Of a DNA stretch of 64,000 nucleotides, positions 56,038 to 64,000 are shown piece by piece; the first letter of the stretch is position 1, and every line of letters begins with the position of its first letter. The notes under the pieces were generated by a model that ran no database searches, was not told the DNA's origin, and worked only from the letters and a program-made list of their open reading frames with translations. The stretch spans positions 1 to 64,000 of the forward strand of contig NZ_JAQQXR010000014.1 in assembly GCF_028595325.1 (NCBI RefSeq). Reading direction: 5' to 3'. Source of the stretch: Janthinobacterium fluminis (lineage in GTDB: Bacteria > Pseudomonadota > Gammaproteobacteria > Burkholderiales > Burkholderiaceae_D). The translations under genes were made by a program, and so were the position numbers.

Positions 56038-56667
56038 ATGAATAAAAAGCCATACGTCCGACTGGACAAGGACAATGCGGCAGTCCTGTTGGTCGACCAT
56101 CAGGCAGGATTGCTTTCACTGGTTCGCGATATCGATCTGGACAAGTTCAAGAACAATGTGCTGGCACTGGCGGACCTTGCGAAATACTTCAAGCTGCCGA
56201 CGATCCTCACCACAAGCTTTGAGGATGGTCCTAATGGTCCGCTCGTACCGGAACTGAAACAGATATTCCCGGATGCGCCATTCATTCCGCGTCCAGGCCA
56301 GATCAACGCATGGGATAACGAGGACTTCGCGGCGGCCGTCAAGGCCACCGGCAAGAAGCAGCTGATTATCGCAGGCGTGGTCACCGAGGTTTGTGTGGCG
56401 TTTCCCGCGCTATCGGCCCTGGCAGAAGGGTACGAAGTCTTTGTCATTACCGACGCCTCGGGCACATTCAACGAAGTCACGCGCCATTCGGCCTGGAGCC
56501 GCATGACCGAAGCGGGCGCGCAGCTGATGACTTGGTTCGGTGCGGCCTGCGAACTGCACCGCGACTGGCGTAATGACGTCGAGGGTCTGGGAACGCTGTT
56601 CTCCAACCATATTCCCGACTACCGCAATCTGATCACCGCATACACCACGGTGAAAGGTGCCCGCTAA
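56038..56667 (+). CDS. Isochorismatase-family hydrolase (YcaC-like), second copy
   Basis: A 209-residue paralogue of the preceding protein (AAVLLVDHQAGLLSLV, QINAWDNEDFAAAVKATG, VTEVCVAFPALSALAEGY with the catalytic Cys). It shares the INAWDN and DASGT segments with its neighbour, implying an old gene duplication or joint acquisition. Ends the operon. Confidence 0.88.
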   Translation: MNKKPYVRLDKDNAAVLLVDHQAGLLSLVRDIDLDKFKNNVLALADLAKYFKLPTILTTSFEDGPNGPLVPELKQIFPDAPFIPRPGQINAWDNEDFAAAVKATGKKQLIIAGVVTEVCVAFPALSALAEGYEVFVITDASGTFNEVTRHSAWSRMTEAGAQLMTWFGAACELHRDWRNDVEGLGTLFSNHIPDYRNLITAYTTVKGAR

Positions 56668-56676
56668 GTAACAAGA

Positions 56677-56694
56677 GGGAGGCCGCGTCCTCCC
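56677..56694 (+). terminator. Probable terminator after the isochorismatase operon
   Basis: GGGAGG / CCTCCC stem (6 bp, 6-nt loop) followed by TGTTCTT, 10 bp after the stop codon. The T tract is imperfect. Confidence 0.5.
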
Positions 56695-56736
56695 TGTTCT
56701 TCATCCTGCCCCCAGGAGCGCTCCATCGGCGCCGTA

Positions 56737-56766
56737 AAAAATATTCCCTGGTCGGGGAATATTTTT
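56737..56766. terminator. Bidirectional terminator between operon and tRNA-Lys array
   Basis: AAAAATATTCCC and GGGAATATTTTT are perfect 12-bp inverses around a 6-nt loop, with A/T runs on both outer sides. It can end rightward isochorismatase read-through and leftward transcription of the tRNA genes. Confidence 0.7.
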
Positions 56767-56832
56767 CATATAGGGGCGCAAAAAAGGGCTACGCGCCGAA
56801 GCGGGTAGCCCTGATCTGTATTGCTAAATTCT

Positions 56833-56908
56833 TGGTAGGCCGTGCGGGATTCGAACCTGCGACCAACGGATTAAAAGTCCGCTGCTCTACCAGCTGAGCT
56901 AACGACCC
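56833..56908 (-). tRNA. tRNA-Lys (anticodon UUU), copy 1
   Basis: A complete 76-nt cloverleaf on the minus strand, 5' GGGTCGTTAGCTCAG, anticodon loop CTTTTAA, T-arm GGTTCGAATCC, and an encoded CCA end. G1-U72 is a wobble pair. Identical to the two copies to its right. Confidence 0.97.
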
Positions 56909-56988
56909 AAGGTGAAACGGTGCTACTTGGAAGGAAAAAGGGCCGCACGCTAGTAGCATGCAACCCTTGTTCTTCACAACTTTATTCG

Positions 56989-57064
56989 TGGTAGGCCGTG
57001 CGGGATTCGAACCTGCGACCAACGGATTAAAAGTCCGCTGCTCTACCAGCTGAGCTAACGACCC
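56989..57064 (-). tRNA. tRNA-Lys (anticodon UUU), copy 2
   Basis: Same 76-nt sequence as its neighbours, with encoded CCA. Spacers of 80 and 92 bp separate the copies; they are probably processed from one minus-strand transcript. Confidence 0.97.
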
Positions 57065-57156
57065 GAAAAAGCTAAAACAACAACAGTAAATCTTCGCAGT
57101 AAAAAAATGGTTACAAACCGAAGTCTGCAACCAGGTTTCTTGTACTGCCGTATTCG

Positions 57157-57232
57157 TGGTAGGCCGTGCGGGATTCGAACCTGCGACCAACGGATTAAAA
57201 GTCCGCTGCTCTACCAGCTGAGCTAACGACCC
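57157..57232 (-). tRNA. tRNA-Lys (anticodon UUU), copy 3
   Basis: Third identical copy, first in the direction of transcription, 67 bp downstream of the cpoB stop, so it could be cotranscribed with the tol-pal-cpoB operon. Confidence 0.97.
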
Positions 57233-57299
57233 GAAGAAGAAAGATTATAGGGGCAGGCCGGCATCCTGTCAAATGCCGCGCCGCACTTTTTCCGCCGCC

Positions 57300-58058
57300 T
57301 TACTTTTTCGGCAGGCGTTCCTTGGCCGTTTGCGCCGCGCTGGAGTCCGGGTAGTGCGCCACCAGCGCGTCCAGGGTTTTCTTCGCGTTGGCCTTGTCTT
57401 TGAGCTCGGTGTAGCAACTGGCGATGTTGAGCATCGCGTCGGCCGCCTTCGGGCTGTCCGGGTAAGCCTTGACGACCACTTGCTGGGCCGCGATCGCGCT
57501 CTTGCAGTCGCGCATGGCGTAGTGGGCGTTGCCCAGCCAGTATTGGGCGTTGGCCGCGTAGCCCGATTCCGGGTAGCGCTTGACGAAGGCGTCCAGCGCG
57601 CCGGCCGCCGCCTTGTAGTCGCCCGCCTTGAACTGTTGCAGCGCGGCGTCGTAGGCGCCCTGCTCGGCGACGCCGACGGCCGCGTCCTTGCCGTCGATGG
57701 TGACCTGGCGCGGCTCCAGCTTGCGCAGGCGGGCGTCGAGGTCGACGTAGAAGTCTTTCTGGCGCTTTTGCGTGTTCGACAGCTCGTTGGCCAGCACTTC
57801 GACCTGGCCGCGCAGCCGGGCGATTTCCTGCATCGTCTGTTCGTGCTGGTTCAGCAGGTCCAGGGTGCTGGTCTTGTCGGACTTGCCGTCGATGCGGGCG
57901 TTCAGCTCGCGCGTGATGCCGTCGACCTTGGCGCGCAGGTCGAGGATGGCTTTGCGCGCCTCGTCGTCGTCGAGCAGGCCGGCGCCGGCGTGCAGCGGCA
58001 GGTAGGCAAACGCCGCCATCACGGCCGCGGCGATGCCGGCTTTGGAGAGTGTCATCAT
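57300..58058 (-). CDS. cpoB: Cell division coordinator CpoB (YbgF)
   Basis: A 252-residue periplasmic protein: signal peptide (AAAVMAAFAYLPLHAGA), an N-terminal coiled coil (residues about 33-110), and C-terminal TPR repeats (AAAGALDAFVKRYPESGYAA, YWLGNAHYAMRD, ADAMLNIASCY). CpoB links the Tol-Pal system with PBP1B during division. Usual position after pal. Confidence 0.92.
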   Translation of the reverse strand: MMTLSKAGIAAAVMAAFAYLPLHAGAGLLDDDEARKAILDLRAKVDGITRELNARIDGKSDKTSTLDLLNQHEQTMQEIARLRGQVEVLANELSNTQKRQKDFYVDLDARLRKLEPRQVTIDGKDAAVGVAEQGAYDAALQQFKAGDYKAAAGALDAFVKRYPESGYAANAQYWLGNAHYAMRDCKSAIAAQQVVVKAYPDSPKAADAMLNIASCYTELKDKANAKKTLDALVAHYPDSSAAQTAKERLPKK

Positions 58059-58157
58059 GTTCGGTATGCTTTCAAGAGCGGTTGTGCAAACGGGGCGGGA
58101 CGCAGTGTGTGCTGCGCGCCGCCCCGTTATTATGCCCGTGACCGGGCCGCCTGGTAA

Positions 58158-58682
58158 TTAATAAACGATGTCTGCGCGGCGGTTTTCAGCCCACGCTGCT
58201 TCGTTGCTGCCGCTGGCTTTTGGTTTTTCCTTGCCCAGCGAGACGGCTTCCATCTGGCTCTCGGCCACGCCCAGCGCGCCCAGCGACTTGCGCACGGCTT
58301 CGGCGCGTTTCTGGCCCAGGGCCAGGTTGTACTCGGCGCCGCCGCGTTCATCCGTGTTGCCTTGGATCAGAATCTTGCGCGACTTGTTTTTGTTCAGGTA
58401 CTGGGAGTGGTTGCCGACGACGCCTTGTTCCGCTTCGCGCACGACATAGCTGTCGAAGTCGAAGTAGACGCTGCGCTTGGCCAGCACGCCTTGCGGGTCG
58501 TTCAGCGGGTCGACCGAAGCCGTTTCCACCGGGGCGACGTTGCGGCTGTTGTCCACCGGCGCGACGGTTTTTTCCGGTGCGCGCTCGACGACTGGGGTTT
58601 CCGCCAGTTTGACTGGGGTGGAGCAAGCCGACAGGGCTGCTGCTGCGGCGACGATCAGGGCTAAACTTTTGTAATTGCTCAT
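58158..58682 (-). CDS. pal: Peptidoglycan-associated lipoprotein Pal
   Basis: A 174-residue outer-membrane lipoprotein (lipobox LSAC) with an OmpA-like peptidoglycan-binding domain (VYFDFDSYVV, IQGNTDERGGAEYNLALG, QKRAEAV). It tethers the outer membrane to the wall and is moved by TolA-TolB. 28 bp after tolB. Confidence 0.95.
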   Translation of the reverse strand: MSNYKSLALIVAAAAALSACSTPVKLAETPVVERAPEKTVAPVDNSRNVAPVETASVDPLNDPQGVLAKRSVYFDFDSYVVREAEQGVVGNHSQYLNKNKSRKILIQGNTDERGGAEYNLALGQKRAEAVRKSLGALGVAESQMEAVSLGKEKPKASGSNEAAWAENRRADIVY

Positions 58683-58710
58683 ATATTTCTCCTGTTGGTG
58701 GTAAAGACTA

Positions 58711-59988
58711 CTACTTCATGAAAGGACCCCAGGTGGGCTCCTTGATATTGCCCGCTTGCGTGGTCAAGCGTTGCTTCACACGGCCGTCGACCGATACCAC
58801 CGCGAGCGACTTGCGGCGCCCCGATTCAGTCGCGTACATGATGTATTTCCCGTTCGGCGAGAAGCTCGGCGACTCGTCGCTGGCGGTGTCGGACAGGCGC
58901 GTTTCCTGGCCGCTGGCCAGGTCGAGCGCGTACAGCTGGAAGTTGCCGTCGCGGCGGGAAATGAAGGCCAGCGTGTTGCCGTCGGAGGCGATGCGCGGGC
59001 TGATGTTGTAGCTGCCGCCGAAGGTGACGCGTTTGGCCTCGCCGCCGCCTACGCTCATGCGGTAGATCTGCGGGCCGCCGCTGCGGTCGCTGGTGAAGTA
59101 GATGCTGGCGCCGTCGGCGGAAAATTGCGGTTCCGTGTCGATGCCGTTGCTGTTGGACAGGCGGCGCAGGCCGCCGCCGTCGGCGTTGACGATGTAGACC
59201 TGGGTGTGGCCGTCCTTCGACAGGGCCACCGCCAGGCGGCTGCCGTCCGGGCTCCACGACGGCGCCGAGTTGCTGCCTTTTTCGTTGGCGACGATGGTGC
59301 GCTCGCGGGTGACGAGGTTTTGCACGTAGACGACGGGCTTTTTCTTTTCGAACGAGACGTAGGCGACCTTGGTGCCGTCCGGCGCCCACGAGGGCGAGAT
59401 GATTGGTTCGTTCGAGCGCAGCGCCACCTGGATGCCTTCGCCGTCGGCGTCGGCCACTTCGAGCCGGTATTCGCGGCCGGACTGGGTGACGTAGGCGATG
59501 CGGGTGGCGAAGGCGCCGCGGATGCCGGTCAGCTTCTGGTAGATGTCGTCGGCGATCTTGTGCGCCGACAGGCGCGTGAACTGCGGCTGCGCCGCCAGGC
59601 CCAGCGCCGACAGCTGGCCCGACTTGATGGTGTCGAGCAGCTTGTAGCGCACGTCGTAGCGGCCGTCGGCCAGGCGCTGCACGCTGCCGACGACGAGGGC
59701 GTCGGCGCCGCGCGATTTCCACTGGCCGTAGTTGATGTCGCTCGTTTCCGACAGCGTGGCGCCGGCGTCGATGACCTTGAAGGCGCCGCTGCGTTCCAGG
59801 TCGGCGCGGATGATGGCCGAGATCTGCGCCGGCGCGACGGATTCGTCGGCGAAGGCGGCGATGGCGATGGGGATCTGGTTGCTGCCGACCCCGGAAATTT
59901 CCACTTTCAGCTGGGCCTGGGCGGCGCCCGCGCCGATCAGCAGGCCGGTGCAGACGATCCAATGGTTGAGTTTTTTCATGTTAGGCAT
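58711..59988 (-). CDS. tolB: Tol-Pal system protein TolB
   Basis: A 425-residue periplasmic beta-propeller (signal peptide [14 protein letters not shown]; repeated PSWSPDG and [11 protein letters not shown]-type blades) that binds Pal and TolA. The ATG shares one base with the tolA stop (TGATG), so coupling is likely. A TTG one codon upstream is ignored. Confidence 0.95.
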   Translation of the reverse strand: MPNMKKLNHWIVCTGLLIGAGAAQAQLKVEISGVGSNQIPIAIAAFADESVAPAQISAIIRADLERSGAFKVIDAGATLSETSDINYGQWKSRGADALVVGSVQRLADGRYDVRYKLLDTIKSGQLSALGLAAQPQFTRLSAHKIADDIYQKLTGIRGAFATRIAYVTQSGREYRLEVADADGEGIQVALRSNEPIISPSWAPDGTKVAYVSFEKKKPVVYVQNLVTRERTIVANEKGSNSAPSWSPDGSRLAVALSKDGHTQVYIVNADGGGLRRLSNSNGIDTEPQFSADGASIYFTSDRSGGPQIYRMSVGGGEAKRVTFGGSYNISPRIASDGNTLAFISRRDGNFQLYALDLASGQETRLSDTASDESPSFSPNGKYIMYATESGRRKSLAVVSVDGRVKQRLTTQAGNIKEPTWGPFMK

Positions 59989-60938
59989 CAAGGCAAGTCT
60001 TTCATGTTGAATCCGGCGTCAAGCACGCGCTCGACCGTGCCGTCTTTCTTTTTCGGCAGGGGCGACGATTTGGTGATGGCATTCTCGACCGCGCTGTCGT
60101 AGGCGGGAATGCCGCTGCTTTGGATCTTCCTGACCGAGATGATTTCCCCGGTCGGCAATTGCTCGATCTTGAACACCGCGCGCGGATTGCCGGCCACGTC
60201 GGTGCTGCCGCTATAGGCGATGTTGCTCTTGATCTTGGCCGTGATGGCCGCCGCGTAGCCGCTGTCCATGCGCGGCGCCGTCGACTTGGCCGCCGTGCCG
60301 CTGCCGCCCGAGCCGACGGCGCCGGTGATGCGCTTCATCTCCAGCCGGCGGGCGTCGTCGGCCGCCTTCTGTTCGGCGGCGGCGCGCTTGGCCTTGGCCT
60401 GCTTGTCGGCCTGTTGCTTGTCGGCCTGTTGCTTGTCGGCCAGCTCTTTCTTCTCGGCCGCTTCCTGCTCGGCCAGCGCTTTCGCCTTGGCCTTGTCCTT
60501 GGCCTGTTTGGCGGCCTTGTCGGCCTTTTCCTGCTCCTCGAGCTTGCGCTGTTCCTTCAGGCGGGCTTGCTCGGCCAGTTTTTCCTTCTCGGCCTTGAGC
60601 TTTTCCTTGCGCTTTTCCAGGGCGATGTCGGGCGCCTGCGGCGCCGGCGGCGCTTCGACGGGCTCGGCCGCCGGCGGCTTGGGCGGCGCCGGCTCCGGCC
60701 GCGGCTCCGGCGCGGCGGAGGGCGGCGGCGCCAGCGGCGCGGCGGCCTGGGTCTGCAAGTCCCAGACCTCGGCCTCGACGGCGACCGGCTCCGTGCTTTG
60801 CCAGTTCACGCCTATCCACAGGAACAGCAGCAGGCCGGCGTGCATCCCGCCCGCCAGCGCCAGCGAGGGCCAGCGGCGCGTGTCGCGCGGCACCCGGTAG
60901 GGGGCGTCGGCAGGATGGGCGGTTGTCTTCGTCTGCAA
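59988..60938 (-). CDS. tolA: Tol-Pal system protein TolA
   Basis: A 316-residue inner-membrane protein: one TM ([19 protein letters not shown]), a Pro-rich then Lys/Ala/Glu-rich helical domain II (with two KQQAD repeats), and a C-terminal TolA/TonB-like domain ([13 protein letters not shown], then [13 protein letters not shown]). It spans the periplasm and links TolQR to TolB-Pal. Confidence 0.95.
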   Translation of the reverse strand: MQTKTTAHPADAPYRVPRDTRRWPSLALAGGMHAGLLLFLWIGVNWQSTEPVAVEAEVWDLQTQAAAPLAPPPSAAPEPRPEPAPPKPPAAEPVEAPPAPQAPDIALEKRKEKLKAEKEKLAEQARLKEQRKLEEQEKADKAAKQAKDKAKAKALAEQEAAEKKELADKQQADKQQADKQAKAKRAAAEQKAADDARRLEMKRITGAVGSGGSGTAAKSTAPRMDSGYAAAITAKIKSNIAYSGSTDVAGNPRAVFKIEQLPTGEIISVRKIQSSGIPAYDSAVENAITKSSPLPKKKDGTVERVLDAGFNMKDLP

Positions 60939-60951
60939 GATGGGCGTCTTC

Positions 60952-61389
<438 letters not shown>

Positions 61390-61404
61390 CTGCCTGTCTC
61401 CCGG

Positions 61405-62094
61405 TTAGCGCGATTGCCGCTGCAAGATGTTGGAGAATTCCTCGACGAAGCTTTCGAAGCGGATCGCCAGGCGGTCGATGTCGTGCGAGAAGCGGTTGTA
61501 GGCGACGACGGCGGGAATGGCGGCGAACAGGCCGATGGCGGTGGCGATCAGGGCCTCGGCGATGCCGGGCGCGACGGCCGCCAGCGTCGCCTGCTGGACG
61601 TTGGCCAGGCCGCGGAAGGCGTTCATGATGCCCCAGACGGTGCCGAGCAGGCCGATGTAGGGCGAGACGGAGCCGACCGAGGCGAGGAAGGCCAGGTGGG
61701 CTTCGAGCACGTCCATTTCGCGCTGGAAGGCGGCGCGCATGGCGCGGCGCGCGCCGTCGAGCACGGCGCCGACGTCGAGGGCTTCGCGGCTGCCGTAGGA
61801 TGCCTTGCCCTTGATGAATTCGCCCATGCCGGCATCGAAGATGCGCGCCAGCGCGCCGCTGTCGGCGCGGTTGCCGTTGGCCGTCTGGTGCAGCGCGTGC
61901 AGGTTGCCGCCGGCCCAGAAGCTGCGCTCGAACTCGACCGTCTGGCGGCGCGCCGCGCGCACCGCGAACATCTTGCGGAAGATGTAGGTCCAACTGGTCA
62001 GCGAAATGCCCAGCAGCAGGGCCATGATCAGTTGCACGATCAGGTGGGCGTTCGTGATCAGCGCGAGGAAGGACAGGTCTTGTGTGACGTTCAT
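61405..62094 (-). CDS. tolQ: Tol-Pal system protein TolQ
   Basis: A 229-residue ExbB/TolQ inner-membrane protein (MNVTQDLSFLALI start; VSPYIGLLGTVWGIMNAF and ALIATAIGLFAAIPAVVAYN). Proton-driven motor with TolR. The longer open frame upstream enters ybgC and is rejected. Confidence 0.95.
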   Translation of the reverse strand: MNVTQDLSFLALITNAHLIVQLIMALLLGISLTSWTYIFRKMFAVRAARRQTVEFERSFWAGGNLHALHQTANGNRADSGALARIFDAGMGEFIKGKASYGSREALDVGAVLDGARRAMRAAFQREMDVLEAHLAFLASVGSVSPYIGLLGTVWGIMNAFRGLANVQQATLAAVAPGIAEALIATAIGLFAAIPAVVAYNRFSHDIDRLAIRFESFVEEFSNILQRQSR

Positions 62095-62144
62095 GGGCGG
62101 GCTTCGGTTGGTAAATTCGTAAGGTGGGCGGCGGCGCGGCGCGC

Positions 62145-62546
62145 TCAGCCGGCCAGCATCTTCGCGGCCACGGCGGGCGGCACCACGCGCGGGCGCAGGG
62201 CCGCGTCGACGCAGGCGACCTTGACGCGGGCCGAGTTGAGCAGGCGCTCGCCGCACCAGGCTTGCTGGATGAAGATGATGGAGGCGTGGCCCAGTTTTTC
62301 TATTGTCAGCGTCAATTGTAGTACGTCATCGAGCTTGGCCGGCGCGTGGTAGTCGGCGCTGATGCTGGCGACGACGAACATCGCGTCCTCGTCCTGCAGC
62401 AGGGCGTGCTGGCCGACGCCGATCGCGCGCAGCCACTCGGTGCGGGCGCGCTCGAAAAATTTCAGGTAGTTGGCGTAGTACACGATACCGCCGGCGTCCG
62501 TGTCTTCATAGTAGACGCGGGCGTTCCAGGTGAAAACTGAAGGCAT
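62145..62546 (-). CDS. ybgC: Tol-Pal-associated acyl-CoA thioesterase YbgC
   Basis: A 133-residue hot-dog thioesterase. The signature YYEDTDAGGIVYYANYLKFFERARTEW (described in part) includes the catalytic Asp. It usually opens the tol-pal operon, as here. Start 62546 is preferred over Met at 62579, though neither ribosome site is strong. Confidence 0.9.
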   Translation of the reverse strand: MPSVFTWNARVYYEDTDAGGIVYYANYLKFFERARTEWLRAIGVGQHALLQDEDAMFVVASISADYHAPAKLDDVLQLTLTIEKLGHASIIFIQQAWCGERLLNSARVKVACVDAALRPRVVPPAVAAKMLAG

Positions 62547-62730
62547 GTCTGATTTGCCATTAGTGAGATTGAGCAACATTTTACGCGATTTTGCCCGCGC
62601 TTGGGGCGTGGCAGCTCGCGCGCCGGGCGCGGGCGCACCTGCTGGCGCGCGCGGCAACAGTAAAGCCGACACCGGGTAAAACGCAAAGCGCTGTAACAAA
62701 CGCTTACGTTTTGCCCGTTTACGGGAAACC

Positions 62731-63477
62731 TTACACCCGTTTGATGGCGAACGGCGAAAAACCCTGGCAGGTCGGCATCAATTCGATGTGGTTGACGTTG
62801 ATGTGGGGCGGCAGCGTGGCGATCCAGTAGGCGGTGTCGGCGATGTCCTGGGCCGTCAGCGGCACGGTGCCCTCGTAGACCTTGGCGGCGGCCGCGTCGT
62901 CGCCCTTCATGCGCACGTTGGAGAACTCGGTGCCGCCGCACAGGCCGGGCGCGAGGTTGGTGGCGCGCACGCCGCTGCCGGCCAGGTCGGCGCGCAGGTT
63001 CAGCGTGAACTGCTCGACGAAGGCCTTGGTGGCGCCGTAGACGTTGCCGCCGGGATAGGGGTAGTGGCCGGCGATCGAGCCGAGGTTGATGATGAGGCCG
63101 GCGCCGCGCGCCACCATGGCCGGCAGCAGCGCCCGCGTCATCGTCACCAGGCCCGTGCAATTGGTGGCGATCATGGTTTCCCAGTCGTCCAGCGCGGCGT
63201 CCTGGGCCGGGCCGGTGCCCAGGGCCAGGCCGGCGTTGTTGATCAGCACGTCGATCTGCGCCCAGTCGGCCGGCAGCGCGGCCAGCGCCGCGTGGATGGC
63301 CGCCTTGTCGCTGACGTCGAAGGCCAGCGGCAGGGCGGTCGCGCCCAGCTCGTCGGCCAGCGCCCGCAGGCGCTCGGCGCGGCGGCCGCTGAGGATGACG
63401 CGGTGGCCGCCCCGGACGAAGGTGCGCGCCATGGCGGCGCCGAAGCCGGCGCTGGCGCCCGTGATGAAGACGATCAT
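62731..63477 (-). CDS. ydfG: Short-chain dehydrogenase (YdfG-like 3-hydroxy acid dehydrogenase)
   Basis: A 248-residue SDR, same length as E. coli YdfG. Rossmann motif FITGASAGFG, NNAGLALG, catalytic Ser in LGSIAGHYPY and YGATKAF. NADP-dependent oxidation of 3-hydroxy acids or serine/threonine is likely. The Met at 63495 (six codons earlier) is an alternative start. Confidence 0.87.
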   Translation of the reverse strand: MIVFITGASAGFGAAMARTFVRGGHRVILSGRRAERLRALADELGATALPLAFDVSDKAAIHAALAALPADWAQIDVLINNAGLALGTGPAQDAALDDWETMIATNCTGLVTMTRALLPAMVARGAGLIINLGSIAGHYPYPGGNVYGATKAFVEQFTLNLRADLAGSGVRATNLAPGLCGGTEFSNVRMKGDDAAAAKVYEGTVPLTAQDIADTAYWIATLPPHINVNHIELMPTCQGFSPFAIKRV

Positions 63478-63602
63478 GTGGATTTCCTTGTGCATTGAGT
63501 GGGAGCTGGCAAAATTGTAGCCGAAACGGCGGCGCCGCCGCCGTGGCGCCCGGCCGGATTGCCATGCCGACAAGACGGCTTGCATCGGCGCTATCGCTTT
63601 CC

Positions 63603-63631
63603 TTGCCCAAAACAAGTACTTACCTTACAAT
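63603..63631 (+). promoter_or_regulatory. Putative glyA promoter
   Basis: TTGCCC (63603-63608) and TACAAT (63626-63631) with 17-bp spacing lie just before the riboswitch and in the right orientation for it. Confidence 0.45.
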
Positions 63632-63645
63632 TTGGCTTCCATTAC

Positions 63646-63765
63646 GTCTCACGTGACTGGCGAAAAGTCGGAATGACGGCCACAGAGTGGCGGTCGCTTC
63701 ATCGGCGAAAGGTGGACATCCACCGGGAAACGTGAGATTTCATTCGCCGTTCGCCTGGGCAGCCC
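63646..63765 (+). ncRNA. ZTP (pfl) riboswitch upstream of glyA
   Basis: The conserved pieces of the pfl/ZTP aptamer are present in order: CGTGACTGGCG (63651-63661), the pair TCTCACG / CGTGAGA (63647-63653, 63731-63737) closing the first stem, ACCGGGAAACG before the second strand (63722-63732), and the distal CGCCTGGGCA (63752-63761). This aptamer senses ZMP/ZTP, which builds up when folate is short, and turns on one-carbon genes. It lies 101 bp before the glyA start. Confidence 0.87.
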
Positions 63766-63866
63766 ACGATGGAATTGCACGAAGAGGCTGCCTTTCCGTT
63801 TACACGGCTTCCCTCATTCGATCCAAAACTGGCAGTACAGTCATTCTTATCGATTGGAGTTTTTAC

Positions 63867-64000
63867 ATGTTCGCAAAAGATCACACCCTCGCCAATGTCG
63901 ACCCTGAATTGTGGGCCGTTATCCAGAAAGAAAACGTCCGCCAGCACGACCACATCGAGCTGATCGCCTCGGAAAACTACACGTCGCCGGCCGTGATGGA
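63867..64000 (+). CDS. glyA: Serine hydroxymethyltransferase (5' end only)
   Basis: The first 44 codons encode [16 protein letters not shown], then [15 protein letters not shown], the conserved SHMT N-terminus. The enzyme makes glycine and methylene-tetrahydrofolate from serine. GGAG lies 10 nt upstream. Runs off the right edge. Controlled by the upstream ZTP riboswitch. Confidence 0.95.
   Translation, partial: MFAKDHTLANVDPELWAVIQKENVRQHDHIELIASENYTSPAVM

Noticed and set aside
56833-57232. A CRISPR-like array suggested by three evenly spaced repeats
   Set aside because: The repeats are full tRNA-Lys genes with cloverleaf structure and CCA ends.

Overview
The window is high-GC DNA (by eye well above 60% G+C, with strong G/C third-position bias). 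It is most consistent with a betaproteobacterium of the Oxalobacteraceae, Massilia/Duganella/Janthinobacterium-like. The clues are the tol-pal/cpoB locus next to three tandem tRNA-Lys genes, orn paired with an M48 peptidase/PCD/rsgA block, a PEP-CTERM protein, orphan periplasmic binding proteins, and GGGGNCAG-ended palindromic repeats. The genus is an inference; no rRNA is present.

Layout. 1-3.2 kb: the 5' part of a Wsp-like chemosensory operon (MCP, CheW, truncated CheR, all minus). 3.3-5.5 kb: argF-argG with an intrinsic terminator. 5.8-8.6 kb: a large TPR-GAF histidine kinase. 8.7-11.9 kb: M48 peptidase-PCD-rsgA, divergent from orn. 11.9-14.7 kb: a LysR regulator, an EamA exporter and an orphan binding protein. 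14.8-17.6 kb: a lower-GC patch of small genes with a decayed transposase. 17.8-20.3 kb: a Fur-boxed haem-utilisation unit (small ORF plus hmuS) and two VOC proteins. 20.4-25.1 kb: an M3 peptidase, a PEP-CTERM protein, a UPF0149/SEC-C protein and srkA. 25.3-27.7 kb: a 792-residue Ala/Glu/Gln coiled-coil protein. 27.8-28.8 kb: an outer-membrane barrel with an internal duplication.

29.0-38.3 kb, all minus, is a Ter (tellurite/stress) gene cluster: a DUF475/TerC-like membrane protein, TerD and AIM24, then a tightly overlapping ATP-grasp / phosphoribosyltransferase-TRSP / HAD / StiP / CitE-like / TerA set that looks like a small-molecule biosynthetic pathway coupled to TerD-domain proteins. 38.5-43.6 kb: a DUF212 protein and an RND efflux pair with a strong terminator. 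43.6-46 kb: a low-complexity lipoprotein and two ferritin-like proteins carrying ExxH motifs. 46-50.2 kb: a cystine transporter, a second histidine kinase related to the first, and another orphan binding protein.

50.4-56.8 kb is an accessory, lower-GC region beside the tRNA-Lys array. It holds a cupin/TetR pair whose operator lies inside its own promoter; an orphan type VI secretion module (hcp, divergent from a GH24 lysozyme and a putative periplasmic immunity protein) between 50-bp near-identical repeats and ending in a decayed tRNA-Lys copy; and a LysR/pirin/two-isochorismatase set. 56.8-64 kb is conserved chromosome: three tRNA-Lys genes, cpoB-pal-tolB-tolA-tolR-tolQ-ybgC, an SDR, and the start of glyA preceded by a recognisable ZTP (pfl) riboswitch. 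Three palindromic repeat families are scattered between genes.
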